Shown: positions 1-8,120 of the stretch, in pieces
Layout of the letters: each line of letters starts with the position of its first letter
How positions within the stretch are numbered: position 1 is the stretch's first letter
Assembly: GCA_027604185.1 (NCBI GenBank)
Contig: JADGKB010000159.1
Span: 1-23,687 of the forward strand
DNA from: Boothiomyces macroporosus
Taxonomy: Eukaryota > Chytridiomycota > Chytridiomycetes > Rhizophydiales > Terramycetaceae
Direction of reading: 5' to 3'
DNA length: 23,687 nucleotides
Position numbers and translations under genes: made by a program
Notes under the pieces: model-generated
Seen by the model: only the letters and a program-made list of their open reading frames with translations
What the model was told of the DNA's origin: nothing
Database searches by the model: none

Positions 1-63
1 CGTGTAACCAGAGTTGTCTGGTGGTTTCGCATTAAAGCTCAACTTAAAATTATCAGGATTCAT
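1..63 (-). CDS. Unidentified protein, N-terminal 21 codons only
   Basis: An ATG at 63 on the minus strand opens a frame that stays open to the window edge (MNPDNFKLSFNAKPPDNSGY and onward). It is preceded by an AT-rich leader with TTTATTGAAAA just before the ATG. The fragment is hydrophilic with no signal peptide. It is too short to name. The start is chosen because it is the first ATG after an AT-rich spacer, and because its orientation and spacing fit the next minus-strand gene (stop at 266). It could equally be a chance ORF. Confidence 0.4.
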   Translation of the reverse strand, partial: MNPDNFKLSFNAKPPDNSGYT

Positions 64-159
64 TTTTCAATAAATTTAACCCTGAAAAAAAAATTAACTC
101 CCTAACTCTATGCCCTATTTCCGATGTTATACAAAAAAATTAACCAAATAAAGATAAAA

Positions 160-181
160 ATCACATGTAATACCATGTGAT
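160..181. repeat. Perfect inverted repeat, 8-bp arms, 6-bp loop
   Basis: ATCACATG, then TAATAC, then CATGTGAT. The repeat lies between the stop of the secreted-peptide gene (266) and the start of the left-edge gene (63), about 100 nt upstream of the latter. Each arm contains CATGTG, an E-box-like hexamer, so it may be a protein-binding palindrome rather than a terminator. Function is inferred only. Confidence 0.4.
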
Positions 182-265
182 AACAACAACCATTTTAGTT
201 CAGTTTTGAAATCCCCAATTGAATTAAAAGAAGTTTGGGGTGGAATGAAAGTTTATTTGAAATCA

Positions 266-400
266 TTAACCACATTGCCCAACTTGGTTTCTCTTTCTAA
301 ATCTACGGCAAATTTCACCTTCCAAACATTCGTGGTCATACCAACATTCACTGGCCATAGCTGCAGCGAAAAGAACAGAAAGAACAGCAGCAAATTTCAT
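266..400 (-). CDS. Small secreted cysteine-rich peptide (44 aa)
   Basis: The 44-codon frame begins with a textbook signal peptide (MKFAAVLSVLFAAAMAS), with cleavage expected near residue 17. The predicted mature peptide is about 27 residues and starts ECWYDHECLEGEIC. It has four cysteines spaced C-x5-C-x5-C-x11-C, several acidic residues, then a basic RRFRKR stretch before the last QCG. The pattern suggests two disulfides and loosely recalls EB or Dickkopf-type knots, but no family is recognised. Support for a real gene: TATAAATA about 35 nt upstream of the ATG, paired upstream repeats, and AATAAA about 10 nt after the stop. The plus-strand frame over the same bases (206-412) is a shadow. It might act as an extracellular signal, effector or antimicrobial peptide; nothing in the sequence decides which. 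Confidence 0.65.
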   Translation of the reverse strand: MKFAAVLSVLFAAAMASECWYDHECLEGEICRRFRKRNQVGQCG

Positions 401-430
401 TGCAAGATGTAAATATGTTGAAAATGCGAG

Positions 431-520
431 GTATTTATAGTTTTTGGATTACAAACTGTTAGCGTTTAGTACAAAGGCTGTGCAACAAATCCACATAATA
501 ACAAACCAATTAGTACAAAG
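431..520 (-). promoter_or_regulatory. Promoter of the secreted-peptide gene: TATA box and paired 11-bp repeats
   Basis: Read on the minus strand, CTATAAATAC (431-440) lies about 30-40 nt before the ATG at 400, a normal TATA position. Upstream of it CTTTGTACTAA occurs twice as an exact direct repeat (466-476 and 510-520, 44 bp apart), looking like a duplicated activator site. The rest of 401-736 contains no gene; its right part is the 5' leader of the next plus-strand gene. Confidence 0.45.
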
Positions 521-736
521 ATTGTATAAGTTTTACTAATTTCTGCACGAATAAATCTACAAACCGCAGTGAATTTCTACCATATTTCGCTTATATTTTA
601 CCTTTAATAAAGAATAGTTTAGTGAATTATCTTGTCTATTTTTTGATAAATAAATGTTGATAGAACCCTTGAAAGTCCCTCGAAATTCTCCAACCACAAA
701 CCACTTCAAGCACAAAAATCTTTGAAAAAGTAAACT

Positions 737-1423
737 ATGCTTGGTTCAACAAAGTATACAACCTTTGAAGGTGCACTAAAACATCGAAGACTGGTTCCAG
801 AATGGAAACCCTACGCCCATCAATTATCTATTGAGCACTTGAAAAACTTTTATAGTTACAATAGACAGTGGGCCAAAAACAAAAAGTTTCCAATTGCCGA
901 TTATGATAACCCAACTGACGAGGAACTCCATGCACACTACAACGAATACAAGTTTTGGCATATAGATTCAAATACATTACTAGCTGGAACGTTATTTGAT
1001 TGGTCTATTTTTGAAAATGCTCTTACTTTGACTAATCATTTGGATGTCAAAAATCCACCTCGAATTTGTTTGTTGCTCTTTTGGACTACGTTTTGTGGGG
1101 CATCTATTCCGCATTTTGACAATATTGTTAAAGTTTTGAAAGAAGATTCCGTAATTGGAGATAATATATCTCTTGTCACCATCAACTTTGATACTAAAAG
1201 CCCTCCTAACTATGATATGGAGAAGATAAAGGCAAAGGTGGAAACTAGGGAATGGCCGTATCCGTGCTATGTTGACAAGCTAGAAGACGACAAGTTTTAC
1301 CAGCTTTATTTGAAGGCTGGAGGAAAAATGACGCCTGTGACGATGTTGGTGGTTGACGGCAAAATTGAACACTTTGGGTTCGAGGAAAAGTGCTTTGATT
1401 GTGTATATGATATTTGCCAATAA
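737..1423 (+). CDS. Thioredoxin-fold protein with a single active-site cysteine
   Basis: The 228-residue product has no signal peptide. Its N-terminal ~100 residues are not recognised. The C-terminal half looks like a thioredoxin/TlpA-type fold: a hydrophobic strand leading to FWTTFCGASIPHF (about residues 115-127), a following helix and strand (LVTINFD), and the cis-proline segment GKMTPVTMLVVDGK (about 197-209). The usual CxxC is C-G-A-S, so only the first, nucleophilic cysteine remains. A monothiol, peroxiredoxin-like or purely structural role is more likely than a disulfide reductase. The C-terminus has three further cysteines (KCFDCVYDIC) that might substitute. The ATG at 737 is the first in frame. 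The stop codon is embedded in AATAAA (1419-1424). Fold assignment is moderately sure, function unknown. Confidence 0.7.
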   Translation: MLGSTKYTTFEGALKHRRLVPEWKPYAHQLSIEHLKNFYSYNRQWAKNKKFPIADYDNPTDEELHAHYNEYKFWHIDSNTLLAGTLFDWSIFENALTLTNHLDVKNPPRICLLLFWTTFCGASIPHFDNIVKVLKEDSVIGDNISLVTINFDTKSPPNYDMEKIKAKVETREWPYPCYVDKLEDDKFYQLYLKAGGKMTPVTMLVVDGKIEHFGFEEKCFDCVYDICQ

Positions 1424-2290
1424 AATATCTGCGTCATCCATATGGTAATGGAAATACAATAAAAATGAATTATGATATTTATGAAATATTCATTTAATCA
1501 GTAAATATTGAATTAATCAATAGAAAATGTCTAAGGAACGATAATGGACCAATAAAGAACGCGATCAAATATGGGAAATGATACAGAAAGGGATGAATGA
1601 GTTGGAGTCAAAGAAACCTCGCCCATTAAAAAACAGTCAATGTAACCACAAGTTTGGTGGTGGTAAATTACTTGTGTGTGTGGTAATCAATTTCTGTGTT
1701 ACTTTGTGACAAGTATAAAAGAAAATGTTTTGATCATAATAAACAACATGTTCAACTTAAATTACTTACTGAAACCAAGACTAATTGAAATTACATATGA
1801 TCCCGAATCTGATCAATCATCAATCAGGTGAAATGAATTAACTCGATTGTTTTTGAAATATATCTTTACTTTTATATGTGTTCAGTAGAGTAAGTCTCGA
1901 TACTTTATAAAATATTGCATTAATTTCGAAGCTCCCATAATATTACAAGTATTAAATGGGCTGAGTTAGCCTAATAGCGCGTCTTTTATGGACTGAATAT
2001 AGGAGGACTTTGAAGAAACTAAGAGTACACTGGGGTTAGGTTTGTTTGACCCCCAAAGTTAAATTAACTTGAGTTAGGGTTAAGTTTGCAAGCTGTGGCA
2101 ATCGCTATTTAACCATCATCCAATACAATCACTTGGCAGCTTAAATGTCTTTATCACCAACGACATTAACATTGGTAGATTACCCATTATTACAGTCCCC
2201 ATTTAATTCGTTAAAAATTGAAGTGAATGATTTTGGGTTTTACTTTAGCATTTTTTTCTTTAAATTTGTTCAACTTTGAAACCCCCCGTT
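1424..2290. other. Gene-poor stretch between the thioredoxin-fold and SAM-like genes
   Basis: No convincing gene is seen on either strand. Three weak items are present. (1) A frame at 1527-1709 reads MSKER, a TAA, then WTNKERDQIWEMIQKGMNEL; it looks protein-like but is interrupted and has no GT-AG intron that removes the stop, so it may be a relic. (2) TATAAAA at 1714-1720 stands 28 nt before an ATG at 1748 that opens a 27-codon frame (to 1831, beginning MFNLNYLLKPRLIEITYD); this could be a tiny gene or a first exon. (3) A short GT run lies at about 1673-1682. The end of the stretch is the promoter and leader of the gene at 2291. Confidence 0.5.
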
Positions 2291-3289
2291 ATGTCCAGAA
2301 TAACGCTTAGTGTAGTGATTACTGGTCAGACTGCAGGAGTGAGTGATATTGTAAAGGAGGTTTTGGAGGGGAGTGATATCAGCTGCGTTCATCAAAAAAC
2401 TTGGTTTAAAAAGGAAAATGAATACTCTTGGCTCACTCTATTGATAATTGAAGGAGAAAAGAAAAATATCTTTGAAACTAGAGATCTTCTGTTTTGGGAA
2501 ATAGTGGACAAAATTTCTCCAGTCTATTTTGATGATTGGGAGGAACGAATATCAGAAAAGGTGTTTGCTACCGAAACTCCAGAATTCTTTACAAGAAATT
2601 CCTCAGAGTTTGGTAATGAAGAAATATCAGAGGCTTCTACTGATGAAGATGAATTAATTAATGAACGGCTAAAGAAATTTGTAAAAGTGTTGGGGAGGCA
2701 GCTTTACAAGGCTTGGAATGAACCAACCCCGCTTCTTGTGCATCCCAATCAGACTGCCGGAGAAATCAAGGCATTTTCTGGAGCTAACTCTAACGCAGAT
2801 GCCTTGGTCAAGAACAGCTGGTTCTCCTATCGGGATAGGACTCTTTTGCTTAATACGCAACCATATCTGGAATGGATTTTGCTGATTCAAGACATTAAAA
2901 TAATCTTTGAGATCCCGCAAAATGTATTTGTTATGATCTATCAAAAGCTTGATGACGGAACACTAGGTGAAATTCTTGACACTTCAGGCTTTGAAGCAAA
3001 ATGCAGATATTTCGTCCAGACTAAACTGGAAAAAAGTCAATCAAGCATTAGTCCTGAAATGAGCACATTCTTTGAAAAGCTAAAGTCTGATGAAGATTTG
3101 TCCGAGTCCCAAGTTGCCATAACGAAAAAGGCATTTGAATCCCAAAGTATGACTTTTAAGCAATTGATGAAAACTGGTGATTTGGCAGTCACAGATGCAG
3201 AGCTCAAAGAGTGTGGAATTGGAGAAATGGGAATCAGGAAAGCCATTCTATCAGTCATAAAAGCAACAATCAATACGACCAGTCCTTGA
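2291..3289 (+). CDS. Hypothetical protein with SAM-like C-terminal domain
   Basis: The product is 332 residues from the ATG at 2291; the open frame extends 15 nt further upstream but without an ATG. There is no signal peptide or membrane segment. An N-terminal alpha/beta-looking region starting MSRITLSVVITGQTAG is followed by an acidic low-complexity stretch (EEISEASTDEDE, about residues 115-126) and a middle region of unknown type. The last ~55 residues look like a SAM/helix-hairpin domain: FKQLMKTGDLAVTDAELKEC, then GIGEMGIRKAILSVIKA, the classic SAM ending of a short loop before a long last helix. Such domains mediate protein-protein or RNA contact. It converges on the next gene with about 70 nt between stops. 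The gene is real; its function is unknown. Confidence 0.7.
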   Translation: MSRITLSVVITGQTAGVSDIVKEVLEGSDISCVHQKTWFKKENEYSWLTLLIIEGEKKNIFETRDLLFWEIVDKISPVYFDDWEERISEKVFATETPEFFTRNSSEFGNEEISEASTDEDELINERLKKFVKVLGRQLYKAWNEPTPLLVHPNQTAGEIKAFSGANSNADALVKNSWFSYRDRTLLLNTQPYLEWILLIQDIKIIFEIPQNVFVMIYQKLDDGTLGEILDTSGFEAKCRYFVQTKLEKSQSSISPEMSTFFEKLKSDEDLSESQVAITKKAFESQSMTFKQLMKTGDLAVTDAELKECGIGEMGIRKAILSVIKATINTTSP

Positions 3290-3360
3290 AATTGAGAGCC
3301 CAAAACTAGTTTTTGCTAAATAAAATGGTTTGCTCTTGAAATTCTTTAAATGAATCTATT

Positions 3361-4340
3361 TTATTTGGCCGTTTGGGGAGAGGTTGCCTGTGGTTGCGCA
3401 TGGGACTGCGTTGTAGCGTGTACAGTAGAGTTGTTCATGGCACGAGATGAAGAAGACCCGCTGCTCTTCAAGTTCACTGTTCTTATGATTTTAAAAGTAA
3501 CCGTCATGAAAAGAATATGGCCCGTTCCAATACTAGATCCTATTACTCTAAATGTAAACAATTTTTACGCTAAAAGTGTTCCCATTTCGCCTCCAAGGAA
3601 CCAACTCAGTACCCAGATAATTGCCGCTGTCCAATCAATTGCAACACCAGTAATCACCAGTCGATACAAAGTGTAGAATGCAGAGGTGTCAGCAGAGCCC
3701 TTGGTGTTTGTCATTTCTTTGCGTTTTTCAATTTGGTGTACTACTGCTCTTGCAACAAACACTGCGTGAAAGGTTTCATAAGCCAAAGAAGCTATGGCAA
3801 ATGCAATGTAGCCATACGTATTCCACTATATTAGTGTAATTTACATTGTCGACAAAGCTTGGCCTGCCAGTCCCCAAGTACCCAACAGTCATGTAAAGTC
3901 CAAACATTGTGATAATGTTGTACACAGTGTATCCATACTGAAAATACGTTATTTTCTCTGCAGTCATTGAAGTGCCTGTTGAAAATGCTTTGAGAATATC
4001 CAATTGCCCGATAACTGTTAAAAATATATTCAGCTCTCCAAATACATTGAATAACCACGATGTGAATGGACATACGATTGGAATGTGAACAATAATGTTT
4101 AGAATAGACCAAATGAATGCCATTCCGTTTACAATCCATATGAAATACAGCACTTTTTGTCTTACTCCCTAGGTTAATAGATGGTACCACCCAACCAGTG
4201 TAAATCACGAAAAGTATTGTCCCAAAAGCAAGAAAATATACAATTGAAACGATTATTGCTATTACTGCAAGTGGGCTAGAGTAATCGATTGCCGCTAATG
4301 GCAAAGAAGAGAGTGTGTATCCTGTAGTAAATGGACCCAT
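3361..4340 (-). CDS. Seven-helix membrane protein, paralogue 1 (four exons)
   Basis: Removing three GT-AG introns (4169-4187, 19 nt; 3826-3844, 19 nt; 3548-3568, 21 nt) gives exons 4188-4340, 3845-4168, 3569-3825 and 3361-3547 and a 306-residue protein. By eye it has seven helices, at about residues 23-48, 57-80, 95-112, 123-147, 163-185, 210-235 and 245-268. The N-terminus is short (MGPFTTGYTLSSLP) and lacks a signal peptide; the tail is Ser/Thr/Gln-rich. Highly conserved with its neighbour are GQLDILKAFSTG and ITYFQY (helix 3-4 region), YETFHAVFVA (helix 5) and GSSIGTGHILF (helix 7). The start at MGPFT is chosen because conservation between the two paralogues begins exactly there. A receptor-like or transporter fold is possible; I recognise no named family. 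The stop overlaps AATAAA. The gene lies only 63 nt downstream of its paralogue. Confidence 0.85.
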
Positions 4341-4353
4341 AAAGAAAAGTGAA

Positions 4354-4359
4354 TGACGT
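4354..4359 (-). promoter_or_regulatory. TGACGT palindrome-half upstream of seven-helix gene 1
   Basis: On the minus strand the site reads ACGTCA, 13 nt before the ATG at 4340; on the plus strand it is TGACGT. It is the hexamer found ahead of the receptor-family genes, here in the opposite orientation and inside a 63-nt intergenic gap. The second paralogue has only a degenerate version (GCGTTAC) at the same place. Confidence 0.35.
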
Positions 4360-4403
4360 TTGTGAAATAATGCAGATTGTCCCTCTGATACAAACAATTA
4401 CTT

Positions 4404-5368
4404 TTATTTTACAGTTTGAATTGCTGTCGATTGATTAGTATGTGTTTGAGCACTGGAATTATTCACATGAGAAGAGGAGGATCCACTGCTCTTTAAATTT
4501 ACTACTCTGATCATCTTGAACATTACAGTGAGAAACAGAATGTGCCCCGTGCCAATACTCGATCCAATTACACTAAAATTAATGTAAATTTACGCCAGGC
4601 ATACACCAGTACTTCCTCCTACAAACCAGCTCGCCAGCCAAATTATCACTGCAGTCCAATCAATAACAACACCTGTAATAACAAGTCGAAAGAGAATGTA
4701 AAATACCCGAGTGTCGTTTGATTTACCGGTAGTGTTTACTATCTCTCTCCTCTTTTCAATTTGCCATACTACTGCTTTTGCAACATACACTGCGTGAAAC
4801 GTCTCGTACACTATTGATAAAATAGCAAAAGCAATGTAACCATTAGAGTCCCACTTGATTAATACAAATTACTTTATCTAGAAATGCTGGCCGCTCCACT
4901 CCCAGGTATCCCACTGAAGCATAGAGACCAAACATGGTGATTACATTGTAAATAGTGTAAGCGTATTGGAAATACGTGATTCTTTCTTTGGTCATAATAG
5001 TTCCAGTTGAAAAAGCTTTGAGGATATCCAACTGTCCTAGGACAGTGACATAAATATCCAATTCACCCATGACATTGTAAAGCCATGAGCTGAATGGTGT
5101 GACGATTGGAACATGAGAAACGATATTCAAAATCGCCCAAATCAATCCCATGACATTCACCATCCACACAAAAAACAAGACTTTGGACTTTACTCCCTAA
5201 ATTAGAATTAGTTACCACCCATCCTCTGGCAATGAACACGAGCATCGCTGCGAATGCAAATAGATAGATAAAAGATACAATCATTGCAATGATTGCTAGC
5301 GGAGTAGTGTAATCCACCACCAGGTAAGGTAGAGAATTGAGTGTATATCCTTGAGTGAAAGGTCCCAT
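4404..5368 (-). CDS. Seven-helix membrane protein, paralogue 2 (four exons)
   Basis: Introns at 5197-5215 (19 nt), 4854-4872 (19 nt) and 4573-4593 (21 nt) leave exons 5216-5368, 4873-5196, 4594-4853 and 4404-4572, encoding 301 residues. The first two exons are exactly the same length (153 and 324 nt) as in the downstream paralogue, and all three introns sit at matching codons, so the pair arose by tandem duplication with introns already present. The helix layout is the same, with conserved LGQLDILKAFSTG, RITYFQYAYT, YETFHAVYVAKAV and GSSIGTGHILF. The tail has a Ser-rich run (SSGSSSS) and Gln/Thr residues. The start MGPFTQGYTL aligns with its partner. Upstream lie ~275 bp shared with the divergent MND1 gene. 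The stop overlaps AATAAA. Function unknown. Confidence 0.85.
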
Positions 5369-5643
5369 ACAAAGAAAAAAGTAACGCGCTGCACAATAAG
5401 ATTTACACAAACAATGGAGGTAATTGTTGCACTGTATCAATCACAAACTTGAACAATTAGGAAATACGACAAATGACTAAGAAGGGAACATTTCTTTGAG
5501 CCCACTCGGTATAGATAATTACGAATACAATTATGCTCACGAAAATAATAACTCTAAACAGGTGTAGTAACCCGAAAATAAGATTTTATGCAAGTGTCCG
5601 AATCTCAAATAATCTTTCTGTCCGAAAAAAGTTGCCTTTCAAA

Positions 5644-6330
5644 ATGTAATCTAAAGTTGACAAAGGACTAGAGCAAAATCATTAACGATTGATGAAAAAC
5701 GAAAACGAATGCTGGAACTGTTCCATGAATCGAATGACTTTTACTCTATGAAGGAGCTGGAAAAGATTGCACCGAAATTAAAAGGGATCGTGGAAAAAAC
5801 AGTAAAGGATGTTGTGGAAAGCATGGTATCAGGTACTCATGGATTTATACAGATGGAATTGCATTTACCGAAAAGATTGGGACATCAAATTATTACTGGA
5901 GGTCGGATTTACTAACTCAGGTTTTTTGTTTTAATGTAGTGTTAAAGGAGCAGACATCAAGCAAAAGAAACGCAAGCACCAAGAGCTATTATCTTCAATT
6001 GAAGCGCTTGAGCAGGACAATAAGGAACTGGAAGAAAAGATTAAACTTCACTCTACACAATTACCAGCGGAAATCACAGAAAAGCTAGAAACCTTAACTG
6101 CAGATAAACTAGCAAAACAAAAGGAATTGAATGAGCTGAAAACTAGAATGAAGCTAGCTCTCTTGAAAAAGAATGCGGATGTTGTAAAGAAAGCAGCAAA
6201 CAGATGGACGGGTAATTTTGATTAACGAGACAATATTTTCCAATTGCAATCATATGTAAAGAAATTCAATATGGACATGAAGGAAATCAACAAAAACTTT
6301 GGTATCCCTGATGATTTGGATTATGTTTAA
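5644..6330 (+). CDS. MND1: Meiotic nuclear division protein 1 (five exons)
   Basis: MND1 pairs with HOP2 and stimulates RAD51/DMC1 strand exchange in meiosis. Exons 5644-5645, 5666-5832, 5853-5901, 5940-6211 and 6230-6330 join to 196 codons plus stop (family about 200-210). An N-terminal winged helix (residues ~10-75) carries TIDEKRKRMLELF, KELEKIAPKLKGI and the hallmark EKIGTSNYYW. A coiled coil (~78-150) follows, then the conserved C-terminal cap with AANRWTDNIFQLQSY and NFGIPDDLDYV. Introns are 20, 20, 38 and 18 nt. The first splits the ATG (AT|G). The 38-nt one consists of two complete 19-nt introns end to end. Family matches on both sides of every junction fix the frame, so the model is sound. 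The stop overlaps AATAAA by one base. Confidence 0.93.
5646..5665 (+). other. 20-nt intron inside the MND1 start codon
   Basis: GTAATCTAAAGTTGACAAAG separates AT from G. Splicing makes ATG ACT AGA GCA and then the conserved SLTIDEKRKRM. Without splicing the ATG is followed at once by TAA. The alternative start at 5709 would drop about 14 residues, including the conserved pre-helix DEKRKR. Confidence 0.75.
5902..5939 (+). other. 38-nt intron made of two abutting 19-nt introns in MND1
   Basis: GTCGGATTTACTAACTCAG (5902-5920) and GTTTTTTGTTTTAATGTAG (5921-5939) each have GT, a TAAY-like branch site and AG, and each is of normal size for this genome. Only removal of all 38 nt gives the family-consistent reading YYWSVKGADIKQKKRKH. 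Confidence 0.7.
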
Positions 6331-6536
6331 ATAAAAAGATCCGCCTTCGATACTGTATTCAATCTCGACCTTTCTGGAAATGTTGAACTTGATAATTTCC
6401 CAAAACCTCAAAACCAAGTAGGAAACCAAACAGTTGAAGACTGGAAAACAGAGCGAGAGTATAGTTCAAAATATGATTTAATTTTCTTGTGGAAACGTCA
6501 TTTGAAGATTAATCTCCGAGTGCATTATTGAAACAG

Positions 6537-6542
6537 TGACGT
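6537..6542 (+). promoter_or_regulatory. TGACGT box, 18 nt before receptor gene start
   Basis: CRE/ATF-like TGACGT followed by TTATACTTTTTCC and the ATG at 6561. An inverted copy (ACGTCA) lies at 6495-6500. It belongs to a set found before most receptor-family genes in this window. Confidence 0.5.
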
Positions 6543-6560
6543 TTATACTTTTTCCAATCA

Positions 6561-8120
6561 ATGCTTCTCTTGCTTTGGAATTTTGCTGCTGCTGACTTGA
6601 TTATGGAAGGACAGTATTTTAGTAAATACTGCCAAGGTCCTCCAGATAGCATTTACTTGTTTGAAACAGTAAATACATATTCCTATATACAGTGGTCGCC
6701 TTCTTTGAATGAAACCTGGGCACCATACTTTAAATTTCACTCTTATGAAGCATCCGTTGGTGACTATGGAAATGTATATGTTTCAATTCCTGGGCAAAAC
6801 TGTATCGAATCTGTAAAATACGAGTCTTCCACGCCTTACTGGAGCGGATATTCACTGTTTTATTCCTCTGGGTATGGTTTGGATACTATTCCTAAACTAG
6901 CAAATGGGTATCAGTACTGCTACTTGGTATCAAACAATTTCAACGATACCTCAACTCTTAGAGGTTACAAAGCCAGTTACTACCGACCAAACGATAATAC
7001 ATGCTACGACGATTACTACAAATGCAGTAGTACAGGGGTATTCTCATTTTATCCTAATGCCGGATGCTCTGGTTCCCCAGAGACTATTTCAATGCCTTCC
7101 ATTTTGACTCCAATCATTTCTCCTCATTTGGGAAACATTAGCGTGCAACTATACACTGTGACTGGTGCTTCATTATTTTTCAGTTGGACAACAGTCATTC
7201 CCTCTGAAGATATCGTTCCTACTTTTGACAACGTTGGTGATTGGTTTGCCCTTTTGTTTACAATAATCACTCTTGGCATAGGGCTTTACATGTGCTATCA
7301 CACCTACGTAGCAGTCAAGAAAGCAAAGAAGCTGCTGTTTACTCAAATTAGCAATATAGTCGCACAAACATTTTGGATGACTTACTACATAGGCTGTACC
7401 ATCTTTTGGAGTTTGGTTGCGACCAACGTGTATATAATAGGTGGTATCTCGCAAGCCAATAGTGTAACATTTGGTGTAGCTACATTTCTGGGTTGCTTGT
7501 TGACTTCGTATTTAGTATCCGATGTTTTACTGTATGAAAAGAGGGAGCTTTTGAGGATTATAAACCCCATTGTGTTGATAGCGATTCATGTTGGCTTCTT
7601 TGGTGCCAATTATGGCGGCATATTTATCCTGAATGTTGGACCACCAGTGTACACTATTGCTCAAATTCAATTGGTAAATGCTTGGAGAAAATATGCCATC
7701 TTTTGGACCCTGTTTGTATTCACTTTCAACAGTGTTGTGCCAATCATGGTAGCATTCAAGCTAATTAAAATTCAAATGCAAAAAAAGGCTCACAAAGAAA
7801 TCAACCTGATTGATCCTAACCTAAAATTCTATATTATTGGCCAAATATTGACTTTTGCGATGAATGCCATCATGTTCATTGTCAAGAACTATACCTATTT
7901 GCTTGGAAATGACCTGGCCTTCAACAATACCAACCCTTACAATATCTTTACTTGGGCAGTCCACTCTTTTTTGACTACAAAGATTTATGAAGTCATCTCT
8001 AGTTCTGCCAAGTATCTTCAAAAGGCTGGCACTGTTGCAAGGTCTTCTTATCAGACTGGACAGGACCATACATCTTCAGTTGCTCCTATCAAAGGAAATG
8101 CTCCTAGAACAAATGAATAA
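6561..8120 (+). CDS. Receptor-like protein, six-Cys ectodomain plus seven helices (subgroup A)
   Basis: The intronless gene encodes 519 residues. A signal peptide (MLLLLWNFAAA) precedes the mature start DLIMEGQYF. The ectodomain (about 12-225) has the family's six cysteines in KYCQGPPDSIY, QNCIES, YCYLVSNNF, TCYDDYYKC (two) and GCSG, plus a glycosylation sequon in SLNETW. FDNVGDWFALLF leads into helix 1. Seven helices follow, with conserved FNSVVPIMVAFKL (helix 5), DPNLKFYIIGQ before helix 6 and VHSFLTTKIYEVI (helix 7), then a ~35-residue polar tail. A large disulfide-bonded extracellular domain on a seven-helix core suggests a surface receptor; the family is not one I can name. Part of the ectodomain DNA (6672-6715) is identical to that of the gene at 11977. 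Confidence 0.9.
   Translation: MLLLLWNFAAADLIMEGQYFSKYCQGPPDSIYLFETVNTYSYIQWSPSLNETWAPYFKFHSYEASVGDYGNVYVSIPGQNCIESVKYESSTPYWSGYSLFYSSGYGLDTIPKLANGYQYCYLVSNNFNDTSTLRGYKASYYRPNDNTCYDDYYKCSSTGVFSFYPNAGCSGSPETISMPSILTPIISPHLGNISVQLYTVTGASLFFSWTTVIPSEDIVPTFDNVGDWFALLFTIITLGIGLYMCYHTYVAVKKAKKLLFTQISNIVAQTFWMTYYIGCTIFWSLVATNVYIIGGISQANSVTFGVATFLGCLLTSYLVSDVLLYEKRELLRIINPIVLIAIHVGFFGANYGGIFILNVGPPVYTIAQIQLVNAWRKYAIFWTLFVFTFNSVVPIMVAFKLIKIQMQKKAHKEINLIDPNLKFYIIGQILTFAMNAIMFIVKNYTYLLGNDLAFNNTNPYNIFTWAVHSFLTTKIYEVISSSAKYLQKAGTVARSSYQTGQDHTSSVAPIKGNAPRTNE
6672..6715 (+). repeat. 44-bp tract identical to 12088-12131
   Basis: Within the ectodomain coding region, 44 consecutive bases match the subgroup B gene at 11977 exactly, whereas the closer subgroup A relative at 8481 differs at many silent sites across the same codons. 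This is best explained by gene conversion. Confidence 0.75.

Noticed and set aside
206..412. Plus-strand 68-codon frame
   Set aside because: No ATG at its beginning (it opens on TTG) and it is antisense to the secreted-peptide gene, which has a signal peptide, cysteine pattern, TATA box and poly(A) signal.
2074..2079. TTAGGG, telomere-like hexamer
   Set aside because: Single copy without tandem repetition.
3350..3676. Plus-strand 108-codon frame
   Set aside because: Antisense to exons 3-4 of seven-helix gene 1, whose minus-strand reading is conserved in its paralogue.
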